Assembly (NCBI RefSeq): GCF_014649955.1
Contig: NZ_BMUA01000003.1
Span: 158,400 to 222,399, forward strand
Length of the DNA stretch: 64,000 nucleotides
Direction: 5' to 3'
From: Streptomyces violascens
GTDB taxonomy: Bacteria; Actinomycetota; Actinomycetes; Streptomycetales; Streptomycetaceae
A program made the position numbers and the translations under genes. The notes under the pieces are model-generated. The model did no database searches. It was not told where the DNA came from and saw only the letters and a list, made by a program, of their open reading frames with translations. Shown piece by piece: positions 26,963 through 36,047 of the stretch. Positions within the stretch are counted from its first letter, which is position 1; each line of letters opens with the position of its first letter.

Positions 26963-27724
26963 TCACAGCGTCCAGCCCAGCACGCACACCGCCAGCGCCG
27001 CCGCCGGCAGGGACACCGCCCTCGTCCACTGGGCGCGGGTCGCCGTCACCTCGTCGATCACCGGCATGGCCCCGGCATAGCCGCGGCTGACCATCGCGAG
27101 ATGGACGCGTTCGCCGCGTTCGTAGGAGCGGATGAAGAGCGCGCCGGCCGACTTGGCGAGTACGCCCCAGGAGCGCACCCCACGTGCCTCGAAGCCGCGC
27201 GAGCGGCGGGCGATGGACATGCGGCGCATCTCGTCGGTGATGACGTCCCCATAGCGGATCATGAAGGACGCGATCTGGACCAGGATGGACGGCAGCCGCA
27301 GGCGCTGCAGGCCGAGCAGCAGGGCGCGCAGTTCGGTGGTGGAGGCGAGGATCACGGAGGCGGCGACGCCGAGGGTGCCCTTGGCCAGGACGTTCCAGGC
27401 GCCCCACAGCCCGTTCTCGCTGAGCGAGAGGCCGAGCACATGCACCTGCTCGCCGGGCACGACGAACGGCATGAGCAGCGCGAACGCCACGAACGGGATC
27501 TCGATCAGCAGCCGTTTCAGGAGGTAACCGGCCGGGATGCGGGCCGCGCCTGCCACGCCGGCGAGCAGTACGGCGTACAGCGCGAAGGGCCACATCGCCT
27601 CGCGCGGTGTGGACACCACGACGACCACGAACAGGAACACCGCGGCGAGCTTGCAGTGCGGGGGCAGGTCGTGGACGGGCGAGTGGCCGTGCCGGTAGAG
27701 CCGGTGGGAGTGGCCCGCTCCCAT
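26963..27724 (-). CDS. cbiQ: ECF transporter transmembrane protein CbiQ/NikQ
   Basis: The T-component that couples ATPase action to the metal-binding subunit; 253 residues with about six hydrophobic helices. Typical CbiQ elements: DLPPHCKLAAVFLFVVVVV at the N-terminus and the coupling-helix motif RRSRGF (MSIARRSRGFEARG) with a second motif MVSRGYAGAMP. The ATG at 27724 (MGAGHSHRLYRHGHSPVHD) has a His-rich N-terminus that could sense or bind metal. One base separates it from the stop of the upstream M/N gene. Confidence 0.93.
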   Translation of the reverse strand: MGAGHSHRLYRHGHSPVHDLPPHCKLAAVFLFVVVVVSTPREAMWPFALYAVLLAGVAGAARIPAGYLLKRLLIEIPFVAFALLMPFVVPGEQVHVLGLSLSENGLWGAWNVLAKGTLGVAASVILASTTELRALLLGLQRLRLPSILVQIASFMIRYGDVITDEMRRMSIARRSRGFEARGVRSWGVLAKSAGALFIRSYERGERVHLAMVSRGYAGAMPVIDEVTATRAQWTRAVSLPAAALAVCVLGWTL

Positions 27725-27725
27725 G

Positions 27726-28802
27726 TCAGACCGCTTCCGGGGTGCGCTCGGATGCGGGCTCCGCACGGCGGCGGCGTACGGCCCAGAACACGCCGCTGCC
27801 CACCACGACGGTGACGCCGACGCCGATCACTCCGGCGAGGCCCCCGGCCAGGCGGGCGTCGCCGATGTCCTTGACGGAGTAGTCGGCGAGCGGCGAGTCG
27901 GAGGTGGCGTGCTGCTTGGTCTTGGCGTCGATGCCCTTGTCGTGGGCGACCTTCTCCAGGCCGTCGGGGCTGGCCGAGGCGTAGAAGGAGACGAATCCGG
28001 CGAGGACGAGCGCGGTGACGATGCCGATGCCCCACACCTTCTTCGTGGAGCGGGTGCGGGCCGCGGCGGGGGCGGCGGCCGGCGCGTCGACGAGCTCGCC
28101 GCCGACGCGCAGCTTGAGCGGTGCGGTCAGGCCGCGGGCGCCGTACACGAGGTCGGGGCGTACGGCGATGACGGCGCCCACGGTCAGCGCGGTGATCACG
28201 GCCTCGCCGATGCCGATCAGGATGTGCACGCCGACCATCGCGGTGAGCACCTTGGTGATCGGCACGTCGGTGGTGCCGCCGAGCGCGTAGATCGCGGTGA
28301 AGACGAGGGCGGCGGCCGGGACGGAGAGCAGCGCGGCGACGAACGAGGCGGCGGTGATCGAGCGGCGGGTGCGGGGCAGCACCTTCACCAGGCCGCGGAA
28401 GAGGGCGTAGGCGACGACGGTGGTGGTGATCGCCATGTCGGTGATGTTCACGCCGAGCGCGGTGAGCCCGCCGTCGGCGAACAGGATGCCCTGCATGAGC
28501 AGGACCACGGACACGCACAGCACGCCGGTGTAGGGCCCGACGAGGATCGCGGCGAGCGCGCCGCCGAGCAGATGGCCGCTGGTGCCGGCCGCGACGGGGA
28601 AGTTGAGCATCTGCACGGCGAAGATGAACGCGGCGACGAGCCCGGCCAGCGGCGCCGTCTTCTCTCCCCCACCGCTGAATGCGTGGGAGGGACCCCCAAG
28701 TTCCCTGCGTGCTCCGCGCAGGCTGACGGCGACGGCTCCGGCGGCGACCACACCTGTGACCGCCGATACAGGTGCGTTGATGAATCCATCGGGTACGTGC
28801 AT
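27726..28802 (-). CDS. cbiM: ECF transporter substrate-binding protein, CbiM/NikM fused to an N (PDGLE) domain
   Basis: The 358-residue metal-specific S-component. The N-terminus MHVPDGFINAP provides the conserved metal-ligand His at position 2 that becomes functional after Met/His positioning in CbiM/NikM. About seven helices make the M domain. After a linker, a C-terminal PDGLEKVAHDKGI domain with two helices is the CbiN/NikN-type PDGLE module, so M and N are fused as in NikMN. ATG at 28802 with GGAGTCCCCCC upstream. Upstream I find a Nur-type operator and no cobalamin riboswitch, which favours nickel over cobalt; sequence alone does not settle it. Confidence 0.92.
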   Translation of the reverse strand: MHVPDGFINAPVSAVTGVVAAGAVAVSLRGARRELGGPSHAFSGGGEKTAPLAGLVAAFIFAVQMLNFPVAAGTSGHLLGGALAAILVGPYTGVLCVSVVLLMQGILFADGGLTALGVNITDMAITTTVVAYALFRGLVKVLPRTRRSITAASFVAALLSVPAAALVFTAIYALGGTTDVPITKVLTAMVGVHILIGIGEAVITALTVGAVIAVRPDLVYGARGLTAPLKLRVGGELVDAPAAAPAAARTRSTKKVWGIGIVTALVLAGFVSFYASASPDGLEKVAHDKGIDAKTKQHATSDSPLADYSVKDIGDARLAGGLAGVIGVGVTVVVGSGVFWAVRRRRAEPASERTPEAV

Positions 28803-28876
28803 GGGGGGACTCCGATTTCCCGTGGGGCCCTCTTCCCTGCGCGGCATGCGCAGAACCGTTTGATGATAGTGCCCTG

Positions 28877-28893
28877 TTGCGAACCCTTCGCAA
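28877..28893 (-). promoter_or_regulatory. Nur-box-like operator of the nickel/cobalt transporter operon
   Basis: TTGCGAACCCTTCGCAA, a perfect 17-nt inverted repeat, fits the Streptomyces Nur consensus tTGCaa-N5-ttGCAA in length and in the fixed TTGC/GCAA ends. On the minus strand TTGCGA could serve as a -35 element, with TATCAT as the -10 about 19 bp further on (near 28863), so a bound repressor would block transcription. Confidence 0.7.
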
Positions 28894-28954
28894 GAGCGGC
28901 TCAGTACTAGATGACAAGCCGACTCGCTGGGGGTTTACCCGAAAAATATGGGAC

Positions 28955-28968
28955 ATTTGATACCAAAT
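28955..28968. promoter_or_regulatory. AT-rich inverted repeat before the SsgA-like gene
   Basis: ATTTG-ATAC-CAAAT lies 46 bp upstream of the SsgA-like start, in a conspicuously AT-rich stretch (GAAAAATATGGGACATTTG) for this genome. It is probably part of that gene's promoter or an operator. Confidence 0.4.
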
Positions 28969-29013
28969 AGCCCGAACCAGATTTCCAGCAGCACCCAGCG
29001 TGAGGAGCGACCG

Positions 29014-29418
29014 ATGTCCCCCGCAGTCGAGGACCACTCCGAGGAACACGCCGAAAGCCGCTCCGTCGAGGATCACGCCCGGGCCCGCATCGTCACGGAC
29101 GCCCCGCTCACCAACCCCGTCCCGGTGAAGCTGCGCTACGACCCCGCCGACTCCCCCGGCACGGTCTGCTTCGCCTTCCCGGGCGACAACGAATGGGTCT
29201 TCCCGCGCGACCTCCTCGAATCGGGGCTGCGCGCGCCCGCCCGCCGGGGCGACGTGGAGGTGTGGCCGTGCGGCCGGGCCCAGACGGTGCTCGAATTCCA
29301 CTCGCCGGACGGAGTCGCGGTGGTCCAGTTCGACAACTCGCCCCTGGTCCGCTTCCTGAGCCACACCTACGCCACCGACACACGGACGGCCCCGTCCCCG
29401 GCGGGCCGCCGCCGCTGA
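29014..29418 (+). CDS. SsgA-like protein (SALP), sporulation/cell division
   Basis: A 134-residue SsgA-family protein. Family features: VPVKLRYDPADSPGTVCFAF near residue 40, FPRDLLESGLRAPARRGDV, and VWPCGRAQTVLEFHSPDG followed by VQFDNSPLVRFLSHTY. SALPs are restricted to spore-forming actinobacteria and direct septum placement or spore-wall maturation. ATG at 29014 is preceded by GAGGAG at ideal spacing. Presence beside nickel-transport genes and near a PBP gene suggests an SsgE-type member, but I cannot separate the SALP subtypes by eye. Confidence 0.92.
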   Translation: MSPAVEDHSEEHAESRSVEDHARARIVTDAPLTNPVPVKLRYDPADSPGTVCFAFPGDNEWVFPRDLLESGLRAPARRGDVEVWPCGRAQTVLEFHSPDGVAVVQFDNSPLVRFLSHTYATDTRTAPSPAGRRR

Positions 29419-29436
29419 GGCCCCCGGACATGCGGA

Positions 29437-29467
29437 GGCCCCCCGTGCGCGGTACGCACGAGGGGCC
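29437..29467. terminator. hairpin between convergent SsgA-like and MMPL genes
   Basis: Arms GGCCCCCCGTGCG and CGCACGAGGGGCC around a 5-nt loop, with a C:A-type internal mismatch, 19 bp after the SsgA-like stop. It is placed to act on both strands. Confidence 0.6.
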
Positions 29468-29563
29468 GAGGGGCGCCGGCGGTCCCGTCCCCACAGGCCG
29501 CCGACGTCGGCCGGGACCCACGGCCGCTCGGTTCGCAGGGTCCCGGCGTTCAGGGAGGCGGGG

Positions 29564-31798
29564 TCAGACCCGCGCCAGTTCGCGACGCCCGTCGGGGTCG
29601 CCGTCACTGTCGAGCTCGGCCTCCTGCTTGCGCAGGCCCTCGCCCTCCACGTCGACGTTCGGCAGCACCCGCTCCAGCCAGCGCGGCAGCCACCAGGCCT
29701 TCGCGCCGAGCAGCGCGAGCACCGCGGGCACGATCGCCATGCGGACGACGAACGCGTCGAAGAAGACCGCTATCGCGAGGCCGAAGCCGATCATCTTGAT
29801 CATTTGCTCGCTTGAGCCGATGAAGCCGGAGAACACCGCGATCATGATCACGGCGGCGGCCGTCACCACCCGGGCGCCGTGCTTGAACCCGGTGACGATC
29901 GCCTGACCCGGACGCTCGCCGTGGACGTACGCCTCGCGCATCCGCGTGACCAGGAAGACCTCGTAGTCCATCGCGAGGCCGAAGACCACACCCACCATGA
30001 AGATCGGCATCATGGACATGATCGGGCCGGTCTGCTGCACGCCGAACAGCGAGCCGAGCCAGCCCCACTGGAAGACCGCGACGACCGCGCCGAGAGCCGC
30101 GACCACCGAGAGCAGGAAGCCGAGGGCCGCCTTCAGCGGGACCAGGACCGAGCGGAACACCACCATCAGGAGCAGGAAGGCGAGCCCGACGACGAGTGCC
30201 AGGTAGGGCAGCAGGGCGTCGTTCATCTTCTGCGAGAAGTCGATGTTCATCGCGGTCGAGCCGGTGACCAGGAGCTTCGCCCCGGTCTCGGCCTTGATCG
30301 AGGCGTTGGTGTCCCGGATCGAGTGGACCAGGTCCTCGGTCTGGGTGGAGGACGGCTTGGACTTCGGTATGACCGTGATGGTCGCCGTGTTGTTGCCGTT
30401 GTCCTTGTTGAACAGGGGCGGGAGCACCGGGCCCGCGTCCGGCAGCTTCTTGATCGCGTCGACCGTCTTGTCGGCGGCGGCCCGCGGGTTCGTGCTGTCC
30501 TTGCCGTCGACGACGACCATGAGCGGCCCGTTGAAGCCGGGCCCGAAGCCCTCGGAGAGGGTGTCGTAGGCGCGGCGCTGCGTGGTGGAGGTCGGCTGCG
30601 AGCCGTCGTCCGGCAGGCCCATCTGGAGCGAGCTCGCCGGCAGCGCTATCGCGCCGAGGCCGAGCACGCCGACGAGCAACACCCACACCGGCTTGCGCAG
30701 CACGAAGCTCGCCCAGCGGGTGCCCATGTTGGCCTTGCCCTCGGCGGCCCTGTCGCCCTGCTCGTACGCCTTGCGGGCCTTGCGGCCGAGTACCCGCTTG
30801 CCGGCGAAGCCGAGCAGCGCGGGGATCAGGGTGAGCGCGATGAGGACGGCGATGACGACCGTGCCGGCCGCGGCCGCGCCCATCTTGGTGAGCATCGGGA
30901 TGTTCACGACGGCGAGGCCAACCAGCGCGATGACCACGGTCAGACCGGCGAACACCACGGCGGAACCGGCCGTTCCGACGGCCCGTCCGGCGGCTTCCTC
31001 GCGCTCCCTGCCCTCGGCCAGCTCGGCCCGGTAGCGGGAGACGATGAACAGCGCGTAGTCGATGCCGACCGCGAGCCCGATCATCATCGCGAGGGTGCCG
31101 GTGGTGGTGCCGAGGTCGAGCACGTTGGCGAGCGCGGTGATCGTGGAGATGCCGATGCCGACGCCGATGAGCGCGGTGAGCAGCGGGAGCCCGGCCGCCA
31201 CCAGCGACCCGAAGGTGATCACCAGGACGACGCCCGCGATGATCACGCCGATGATCTCGCCGGCCCCCTGCTCCGGCATGGCCTGCAGCGCGTCACCGCC
31301 GATCTCGACGGTGAGCCCGGCCTTCTTCGCCTCGTCCCCGCTCTTCTTGAGCGCGTCCCGGGTGTCGTCGGTCAGCTCCATCGCGTTGACCTTGTACGAG
31401 ACCTGGACGTACGCGATCGGGCCCTTGCCGCTGTCGGAGACGGCGTTGGCCTTGAACGGGTCGGTCACCGCGGCGACCTGGTCCGAGCCGGCCTTCAGGC
31501 CCGCGACCGTCTTCTCGACCGCGGCCTTGTTGGCCTGGTCGGCCATCTTCTGGCCCGCGGGCGCCTTGAAGACGATCCGGGCGGTGGCGCCGTCGGCGCG
31601 CACGTTCGGGTTCCGCTCCTTGAGCAGATCGAACGCGCGCTGCGCCTCGGTGCCCGGGATCGAGAACGAGGAGGAGGTGGCGGTGGCGGCGGAGGCGGCG
31701 CCGAACCCGGCGAGGGCGAGCAGCGCCACCCACACCAGGGCGACATAGCGGCGGCGCCGGAAGGCGAACCTGCCTAGGCGATAGAGGAACGTGGCCAC
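29564..31798 (-). CDS. MMPL-family RND transporter
   Basis: A 744-residue membrane exporter of the MmpL/RND class. It has an N-terminal helix, an external domain, a first block of five helices (from about residue 185; GVGIGISTITALANV, GLAVGIDYALFIVSRYR), a second external domain with the DTLSEGFGPGFNGPL stretch, and a second helical block (MVGVVFGLAMDYEVFLVTRM). The paired GxxxDY motifs typical of proton-relay helices are present. It should export lipids or hydrophobic compounds. The GTG start lies 111 bp after the TetR stop, so TetR and MMPL are probably co-transcribed and autoregulated. Confidence 0.93.
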   Translation of the reverse strand: MATFLYRLGRFAFRRRRYVALVWVALLALAGFGAASAATATSSSFSIPGTEAQRAFDLLKERNPNVRADGATARIVFKAPAGQKMADQANKAAVEKTVAGLKAGSDQVAAVTDPFKANAVSDSGKGPIAYVQVSYKVNAMELTDDTRDALKKSGDEAKKAGLTVEIGGDALQAMPEQGAGEIIGVIIAGVVLVITFGSLVAAGLPLLTALIGVGIGISTITALANVLDLGTTTGTLAMMIGLAVGIDYALFIVSRYRAELAEGREREEAAGRAVGTAGSAVVFAGLTVVIALVGLAVVNIPMLTKMGAAAAGTVVIAVLIALTLIPALLGFAGKRVLGRKARKAYEQGDRAAEGKANMGTRWASFVLRKPVWVLLVGVLGLGAIALPASSLQMGLPDDGSQPTSTTQRRAYDTLSEGFGPGFNGPLMVVVDGKDSTNPRAAADKTVDAIKKLPDAGPVLPPLFNKDNGNNTATITVIPKSKPSSTQTEDLVHSIRDTNASIKAETGAKLLVTGSTAMNIDFSQKMNDALLPYLALVVGLAFLLLMVVFRSVLVPLKAALGFLLSVVAALGAVVAVFQWGWLGSLFGVQQTGPIMSMMPIFMVGVVFGLAMDYEVFLVTRMREAYVHGERPGQAIVTGFKHGARVVTAAAVIMIAVFSGFIGSSEQMIKMIGFGLAIAVFFDAFVVRMAIVPAVLALLGAKAWWLPRWLERVLPNVDVEGEGLRKQEAELDSDGDPDGRRELARV

Positions 31799-31909
31799 GA
31801 GGGCGTACTCCCGGTCAAGTCGTATGGAACCAGCAGGGCATGGGGAACCAGCCCGACGACGAGAGCGGCGTGCGTCAGGTGGGGCGGGTGGTGCTCGGGG
31901 AGGGGGTGT

Positions 31910-32485
31910 CTAGCAGGGGTCGCCGAGGGCGGGGAGGACCACGGCGTCGATGTAATGGCCGAGGAAGGCCCGGTCGACCGGGCGGTCCTCGATGAGCTGC
32001 CGGGCGACGAACGCGCCGACCAGCATGTGTACAACATAGGACAACGCGGGGTTGTCCCCGCGGACCTCGCCGCGGTCCACGGCGCGTCGCAGCACCGTGT
32101 CGAGACCGGTGATCTCCGGCTCGATGAGCAGCTCCCGCAGGGCCTGGTGAAGATCGGGGTTGTCGTGCACGGCCCGCATCAGACCCCGCATCAGCGCGGA
32201 GTCCTTCTCCAGCTTGCAGTCGTCCTCGCGGGACATCAGCTCACGGAAATCGCCGCGCAGCGAGCCCGTGTCGATCTCGGCGAGACCGACCGGCTTGTTG
32301 TGCCGCAGGGCGCGCGCGACCAGCTCCGGCTTGTTCCCCCACTGGCGGTAGAGGGTGGCCTTGCTGGAGCGGGTGCGGGTGGCGACGGCGTCCATGGTGA
32401 GGGCGTCGTAACCGACCTCGCGCAGCAGGTCGAGCACGGCCTCGTAGAGCTCCGCCTCGCGTTCCGGGGTGAGCCTGCCTGCCAT
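31910..32485 (-). CDS. TetR-family transcriptional regulator
   Basis: A 191-residue TetR repressor. The HTH is at residues 12-55: YEAVLDLLREVGYDALTMDA then RTRSSKATLYRQWGNKPEL. The C-terminal ligand domain (VLRRAVDRGEVRGDNPALSY) resembles TetR_C_11-type domains. ATG at 32485 has GAGAGGAGG upstream; upstream extension in the ORF has no TetR character. It lies just before the MMPL gene, its likely target, and diverges from the tricorn gene with two palindromic sites between. Confidence 0.93.
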   Translation of the reverse strand: MAGRLTPEREAELYEAVLDLLREVGYDALTMDAVATRTRSSKATLYRQWGNKPELVARALRHNKPVGLAEIDTGSLRGDFRELMSREDDCKLEKDSALMRGLMRAVHDNPDLHQALRELLIEPEITGLDTVLRRAVDRGEVRGDNPALSYVVHMLVGAFVARQLIEDRPVDRAFLGHYIDAVVLPALGDPC

Positions 32486-32570
32486 GATCGACCTCCTCTC
32501 CTTGCGCACACGACGTGTACATACAAACCGGGCGCACGAACGGGACGTACGAATTGTGCGTACCGCACTT

Positions 32571-32624
32571 TTCGTACCGTACGAAGGTAACCCTCCCCCG
32601 AAGCGAAACGGAACCGTTTCGCTT
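32571..32624. promoter_or_regulatory. two perfect inverted repeats between tetR and tricorn genes
   Basis: TTCGTAC-C-GTACGAA at 32571-32585, and arms AAGCGAAACGG / CCGTTTCGCTT with an AA centre at 32601-32624. The second has the AAACG...CGTTT form common in TetR operators. Both lie in the 221-bp divergent region, so they may control tetR-mmpL, the tricorn gene, or both. Confidence 0.65.
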
Positions 32625-32706
32625 GTGTCGTCGACCACAGGTGTCGGAACGGAATAAAGCGCTCCTACGAGTTGCCGCGGCCACCTCCCGCGGAAAGCAT
32701 TGGGGG

Positions 32707-35700
32707 GTGAGTGACGACGCCGCGTACCTCCGCTTCCCGCATCTGCACGACGATTTGCTGTGCTTCGCCGCCGAGGACGACCTGTGGGTCGCCCCCCTCG
32801 TGCCGGCCGGGCACAGCCCGTCCCGCGCCTGGCGGGTCACCGTCGACCGCACCAAGGTCGGCCACCCCCGCTTCTCGCCCGACGGCCGCCAGATCGCGTA
32901 CACGACCTGGCGCAGCCTCGACCCGGAGATCCATCTGGCGCCGGTGACCGGCGGCCCGGCCCGCCGGCTCGGGTACTGGGGGTCCTCCGACACCCGGGTG
33001 TGCGGCTGGGCGCCCGACGGCCACATCCTCGCGGTGTCCTCGCACGGCCAGCCGTTCTCGTACTTCTCCTGGGCCTACAGCGTGCCCACCGACGGCTCCC
33101 CCGGCGGAAAGCTCCCCTGGGGCCCGGTCTCCGACATCGCCGTCACCGATGTGGACGGCGAGCGCCGCACCCTGCTGCTCACCGGAAAGCCGCCGCACGA
33201 GCCGGCCGCCTGGAAGCGCTACCGCGGCGGCGCCACCGGCCGCCTGTGGCTGCACGGCAAACGGCTGCTCCCCGACATCGGCGGCCACCTCGACTCCCCG
33301 ATGTTCGTCGAGGGCCGCATCGCCTTCCTCTCCGACCACGAGGGCGTCGGCAACCTGTACTCGTGCCTGCCCGACGGCAGCGACCTGACCCGGCACACCG
33401 ACCACGACGCCTTCTACGCCCGGCACGCCTCCAGCGATGGCCGCCGGGTCGTCTACCAGTGTGCGGGCGACCTGTGGATCGTGGACGACCTCACCCCCGA
33501 CTCGGTGCCGCGCAAGCTGGACGTACGGCTCGGCGGACCCCGCGCCGGGCGGCGCAGCTACCAGGTCCCGGCCGCCAACCACGTGGACGCGCTGTCCGTC
33601 GACACGACCGGCCGGGCCAGCGCCGTCGTGGTGCGCGGCAGCCTGTACTGGCTCACCCACCGCGACGGCCCGGCCCGCACCATCGCCGACACCCCGGGCG
33701 TACGGGTCCGGCTGCCCGAGATGCTGGGCAGCGGCGGCCAGGTCGCCTACATCACCGACGCCGACGGCGAGGACGCCGTCGAGATCGCTTTCCTGCCGCG
33801 CGCGAGCGGCGAGCGCGAGCCGCGCCGCCTCGCGGCGGGCGAGCTCGGCCGGGTGCAGGAGATGGTCTCCGACCCCGACGGCGAGCGCCTGGCGATCGCC
33901 TCGAACGACGGCCGCCTGCTGCTCATCGACGTGACGGAGGAATCCGGTGGAGGGGAGGTCACCGAGCTCATCCGCTCGGTCAACGGCCCGGTCCGCGACC
34001 TCGCCTTCTCGCCCGACGGGGCCTGGGTGACCTGGTCGCACCCGGGCATCGGCCGCTCGCTGCGCCAGATCAAGATGGCCCGCATCTCGGGGCCCGGCGT
34101 CCACGCCGTCGTGGACGTCACCAACGGCCGCTTCGAGGACGAGAACCCGGTGTTCACCAGCGACGGCCGCTATCTGGCGTTCCTGTCCTGGCGCGGCTTC
34201 GACCCGGTGTACGACGTGCACACCGGGGACCTGTCCTTCCCGCTGGGCTGCCGCCCGTACCTGGTGCCGCTGTCCTCGGCGACACCGTCCCCGTTCGCGC
34301 TGTCACCGGACGGCAGGCCGGCGGCGGGCGGCATGGACCCCCTGGACGACTCGGCCGACGGCACGGTGACGGTGGAGGTGGAGGGCCTGGAGAACCGGGT
34401 CACCCCCTTCCCGGTCTCGGCGTCGAAGTACTCGGCCCTGTACCCGGTGTCGGGGGGTGGCCTGGTGTGGCTGCGGTGGCCGATCTCGGGCGCGCTGGGC
34501 GAGACCTTCGCCAACCCGGCCGACACCTCGGGCCGCCCCACCCTGGAACACTTCAACATCTCCAAGGCCCGCAAGACCGAACTGGTCGACCACCTGGACT
34601 ACTTCGCGATCAGCGGCGACGGCAGCCGGCTGGTCGTGGTCGACGAGGGCGAGCTGCGGGCCGTCCCGGCCACGGAGACGGGCGACAGCGACTCCACGGT
34701 CTACCTGGACCTGCGCCGCATCCTGCACGACGTCGACCCGGCGCTCGAATGGCGCCAGGCCTACGACGAGGCGGGCCGCATCATCCGCTCCTACTTCTGG
34801 GAGCCGCAGATGTGCGGCATCGACTGGTCGACGGTCCTGGACCAGTACCGCCCGCTGGTGGAACGGGTGGCGTCCCCGGACGAGTTCGCGGACCTGCTCC
34901 GCGAAGTCCTGGGCGAGCTGGGCACATCACACGCGTACGTGACGGCAGCCCGCCGCAACGAGGGCCCCCCGCACTACCAGCGCGCGCAAGGCCTGCTGGG
35001 CGCGAACTTGGTGTGCCGGGACGGCAATTGGCAGATCAGACGCATCCTGCCGGGCGACTCCTCCGACTCCAAGGCGCGCTCCCCGCTCGCGGGCGCGGGC
35101 ATCCGCGAGGGCGCGGTCCTGACCCATGTGGACGGCCGTCCGGTCGACCCGGTCGCGGGCCCCTACCCCCTGCTGGCGGGCGCGGGCGGCACGACGGTGG
35201 AGCTGACGTTCCGGCCGGCGGAGGGCGAAGGCAGACCGCGCAGGGTGGCCGTGGTCCCGCTGGTCGACGAACGCCCCCTGCGCTACCAGGACTGGGTGGC
35301 CAAACGCCGGGAGGTCGTCAGGGAGTTGAGCGGCGGAAAGTGCGGCTATCTGCACATCCCGGACATGGGCGGCTCGGGCTGGGCCCAGTTCAACCGGGAC
35401 CTGCGCCTGGAGGTGAGCCGCCCCGCGCTGATCGTGGACGTGCGGGGCAACGCGGGCGGCCACATCAGCGAACTGGTGGTGGAAAAACTGACCCGCCGGA
35501 TCCTGGGCTGGGACCTGACGAGAAACGCCCAGGCGGTGTCGTACGCGTCGAACGCACCGCGGGGTCCGGTGGTGGCGCTGGCGGACGAGGCGACGTCCTC
35601 GGACGGCGACATGATCACGGCAGCGTTCCGCCTGCTCAAACTGGGCCCGGTGGTGGGCCAGCGCACCTGGGGTGGGGTGGTGGGCATGACGGGCCGCCAC

Positions 35701-35970
35701 ACCCTGGGCGACGGAACGGTCATCACGGTGCCGATGAACGCGGCGTGGTTCGACGAGTACGGATGGTCCGTGGAGAACCACGGGGTGGAACCGGACCTGG
35801 AGATCCTGCGCACGCCGCTGGACTGGGCGGAGGGGAGACATGCGGTGCTGGACGACGCGGTGCGCCTGGCGCTGGACCTCCTGACCCTGCATCCGGCGTC
35901 GGTCCCGCCAGGCTATACGACAACCCCGAACCGCCAGCGGCCCAAGTTGCCGCCGAGGGAGGTGGGTTGA
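32707..35970 (+). CDS. tricorn protease homologue (S41 peptidase)
   Basis: A cytoplasmic peptidase of 1087 residues that processes oligopeptides released by larger proteases. Order: an N-terminal six-bladed beta-propeller (YLRFPHLHDDLLCFAAED; HPRFSPDGRQIAYTTW), a second propeller (blades with FSPDGAWVTWSHPG and FTSDGRYLAFLSW), a C1 helical domain, a PDZ domain (SPLAGAGIREGAVLTHVDGR) and a C2 S41 domain. Catalytic features: His in ELGTSHAYVTA, Ser in DEATSSDGDMI, and late Glu residues. I chose the GTG at 32707 (VSDDAAYLRFP), preceded by GGGGG; earlier in-frame GTGs exist. Streptomyces has several tricorn paralogues. Confidence 0.92.
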   Translation: MSDDAAYLRFPHLHDDLLCFAAEDDLWVAPLVPAGHSPSRAWRVTVDRTKVGHPRFSPDGRQIAYTTWRSLDPEIHLAPVTGGPARRLGYWGSSDTRVCGWAPDGHILAVSSHGQPFSYFSWAYSVPTDGSPGGKLPWGPVSDIAVTDVDGERRTLLLTGKPPHEPAAWKRYRGGATGRLWLHGKRLLPDIGGHLDSPMFVEGRIAFLSDHEGVGNLYSCLPDGSDLTRHTDHDAFYARHASSDGRRVVYQCAGDLWIVDDLTPDSVPRKLDVRLGGPRAGRRSYQVPAANHVDALSVDTTGRASAVVVRGSLYWLTHRDGPARTIADTPGVRVRLPEMLGSGGQVAYITDADGEDAVEIAFLPRASGEREPRRLAAGELGRVQEMVSDPDGERLAIASNDGRLLLIDVTEESGGGEVTELIRSVNGPVRDLAFSPDGAWVTWSHPGIGRSLRQIKMARISGPGVHAVVDVTNGRFEDENPVFTSDGRYLAFLSWRGFDPVYDVHTGDLSFPLGCRPYLVPLSSATPSPFALSPDGRPAAGGMDPLDDSADGTVTVEVEGLENRVTPFPVSASKYSALYPVSGGGLVWLRWPISGALGETFANPADTSGRPTLEHFNISKARKTELVDHLDYFAISGDGSRLVVVDEGELRAVPATETGDSDSTVYLDLRRILHDVDPALEWRQAYDEAGRIIRSYFWEPQMCGIDWSTVLDQYRPLVERVASPDEFADLLREVLGELGTSHAYVTAARRNEGPPHYQRAQGLLGANLVCRDGNWQIRRILPGDSSDSKARSPLAGAGIREGAVLTHVDGRPVDPVAGPYPLLAGAGGTTVELTFRPAEGEGRPRRVAVVPLVDERPLRYQDWVAKRREVVRELSGGKCGYLHIPDMGGSGWAQFNRDLRLEVSRPALIVDVRGNAGGHISELVVEKLTRRILGWDLTRNAQAVSYASNAPRGPVVALADEATSSDGDMITAAFRLLKLGPVVGQRTWGGVVGMTGRHTLGDGTVITVPMNAAWFDEYGWSVENHGVEPDLEILRTPLDWAEGRHAVLDDAVRLALDLLTLHPASVPPGYTTTPNRQRPKLPPREVG

Positions 35971-36047
35971 GGGGGGCGCATGGGGGCCGCCCCCGCCCCC
36001 TGAAGGACATTCGGCCTGCGGACCGAGGGTGCCTGACTGCACCGAGG

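Noticed and set aside
28803..29013. Cobalamin riboswitch upstream of the CbiM/N gene
   Set aside because: I looked for the B12 box and its conserved helices and found none; a Nur-type palindrome is present instead.
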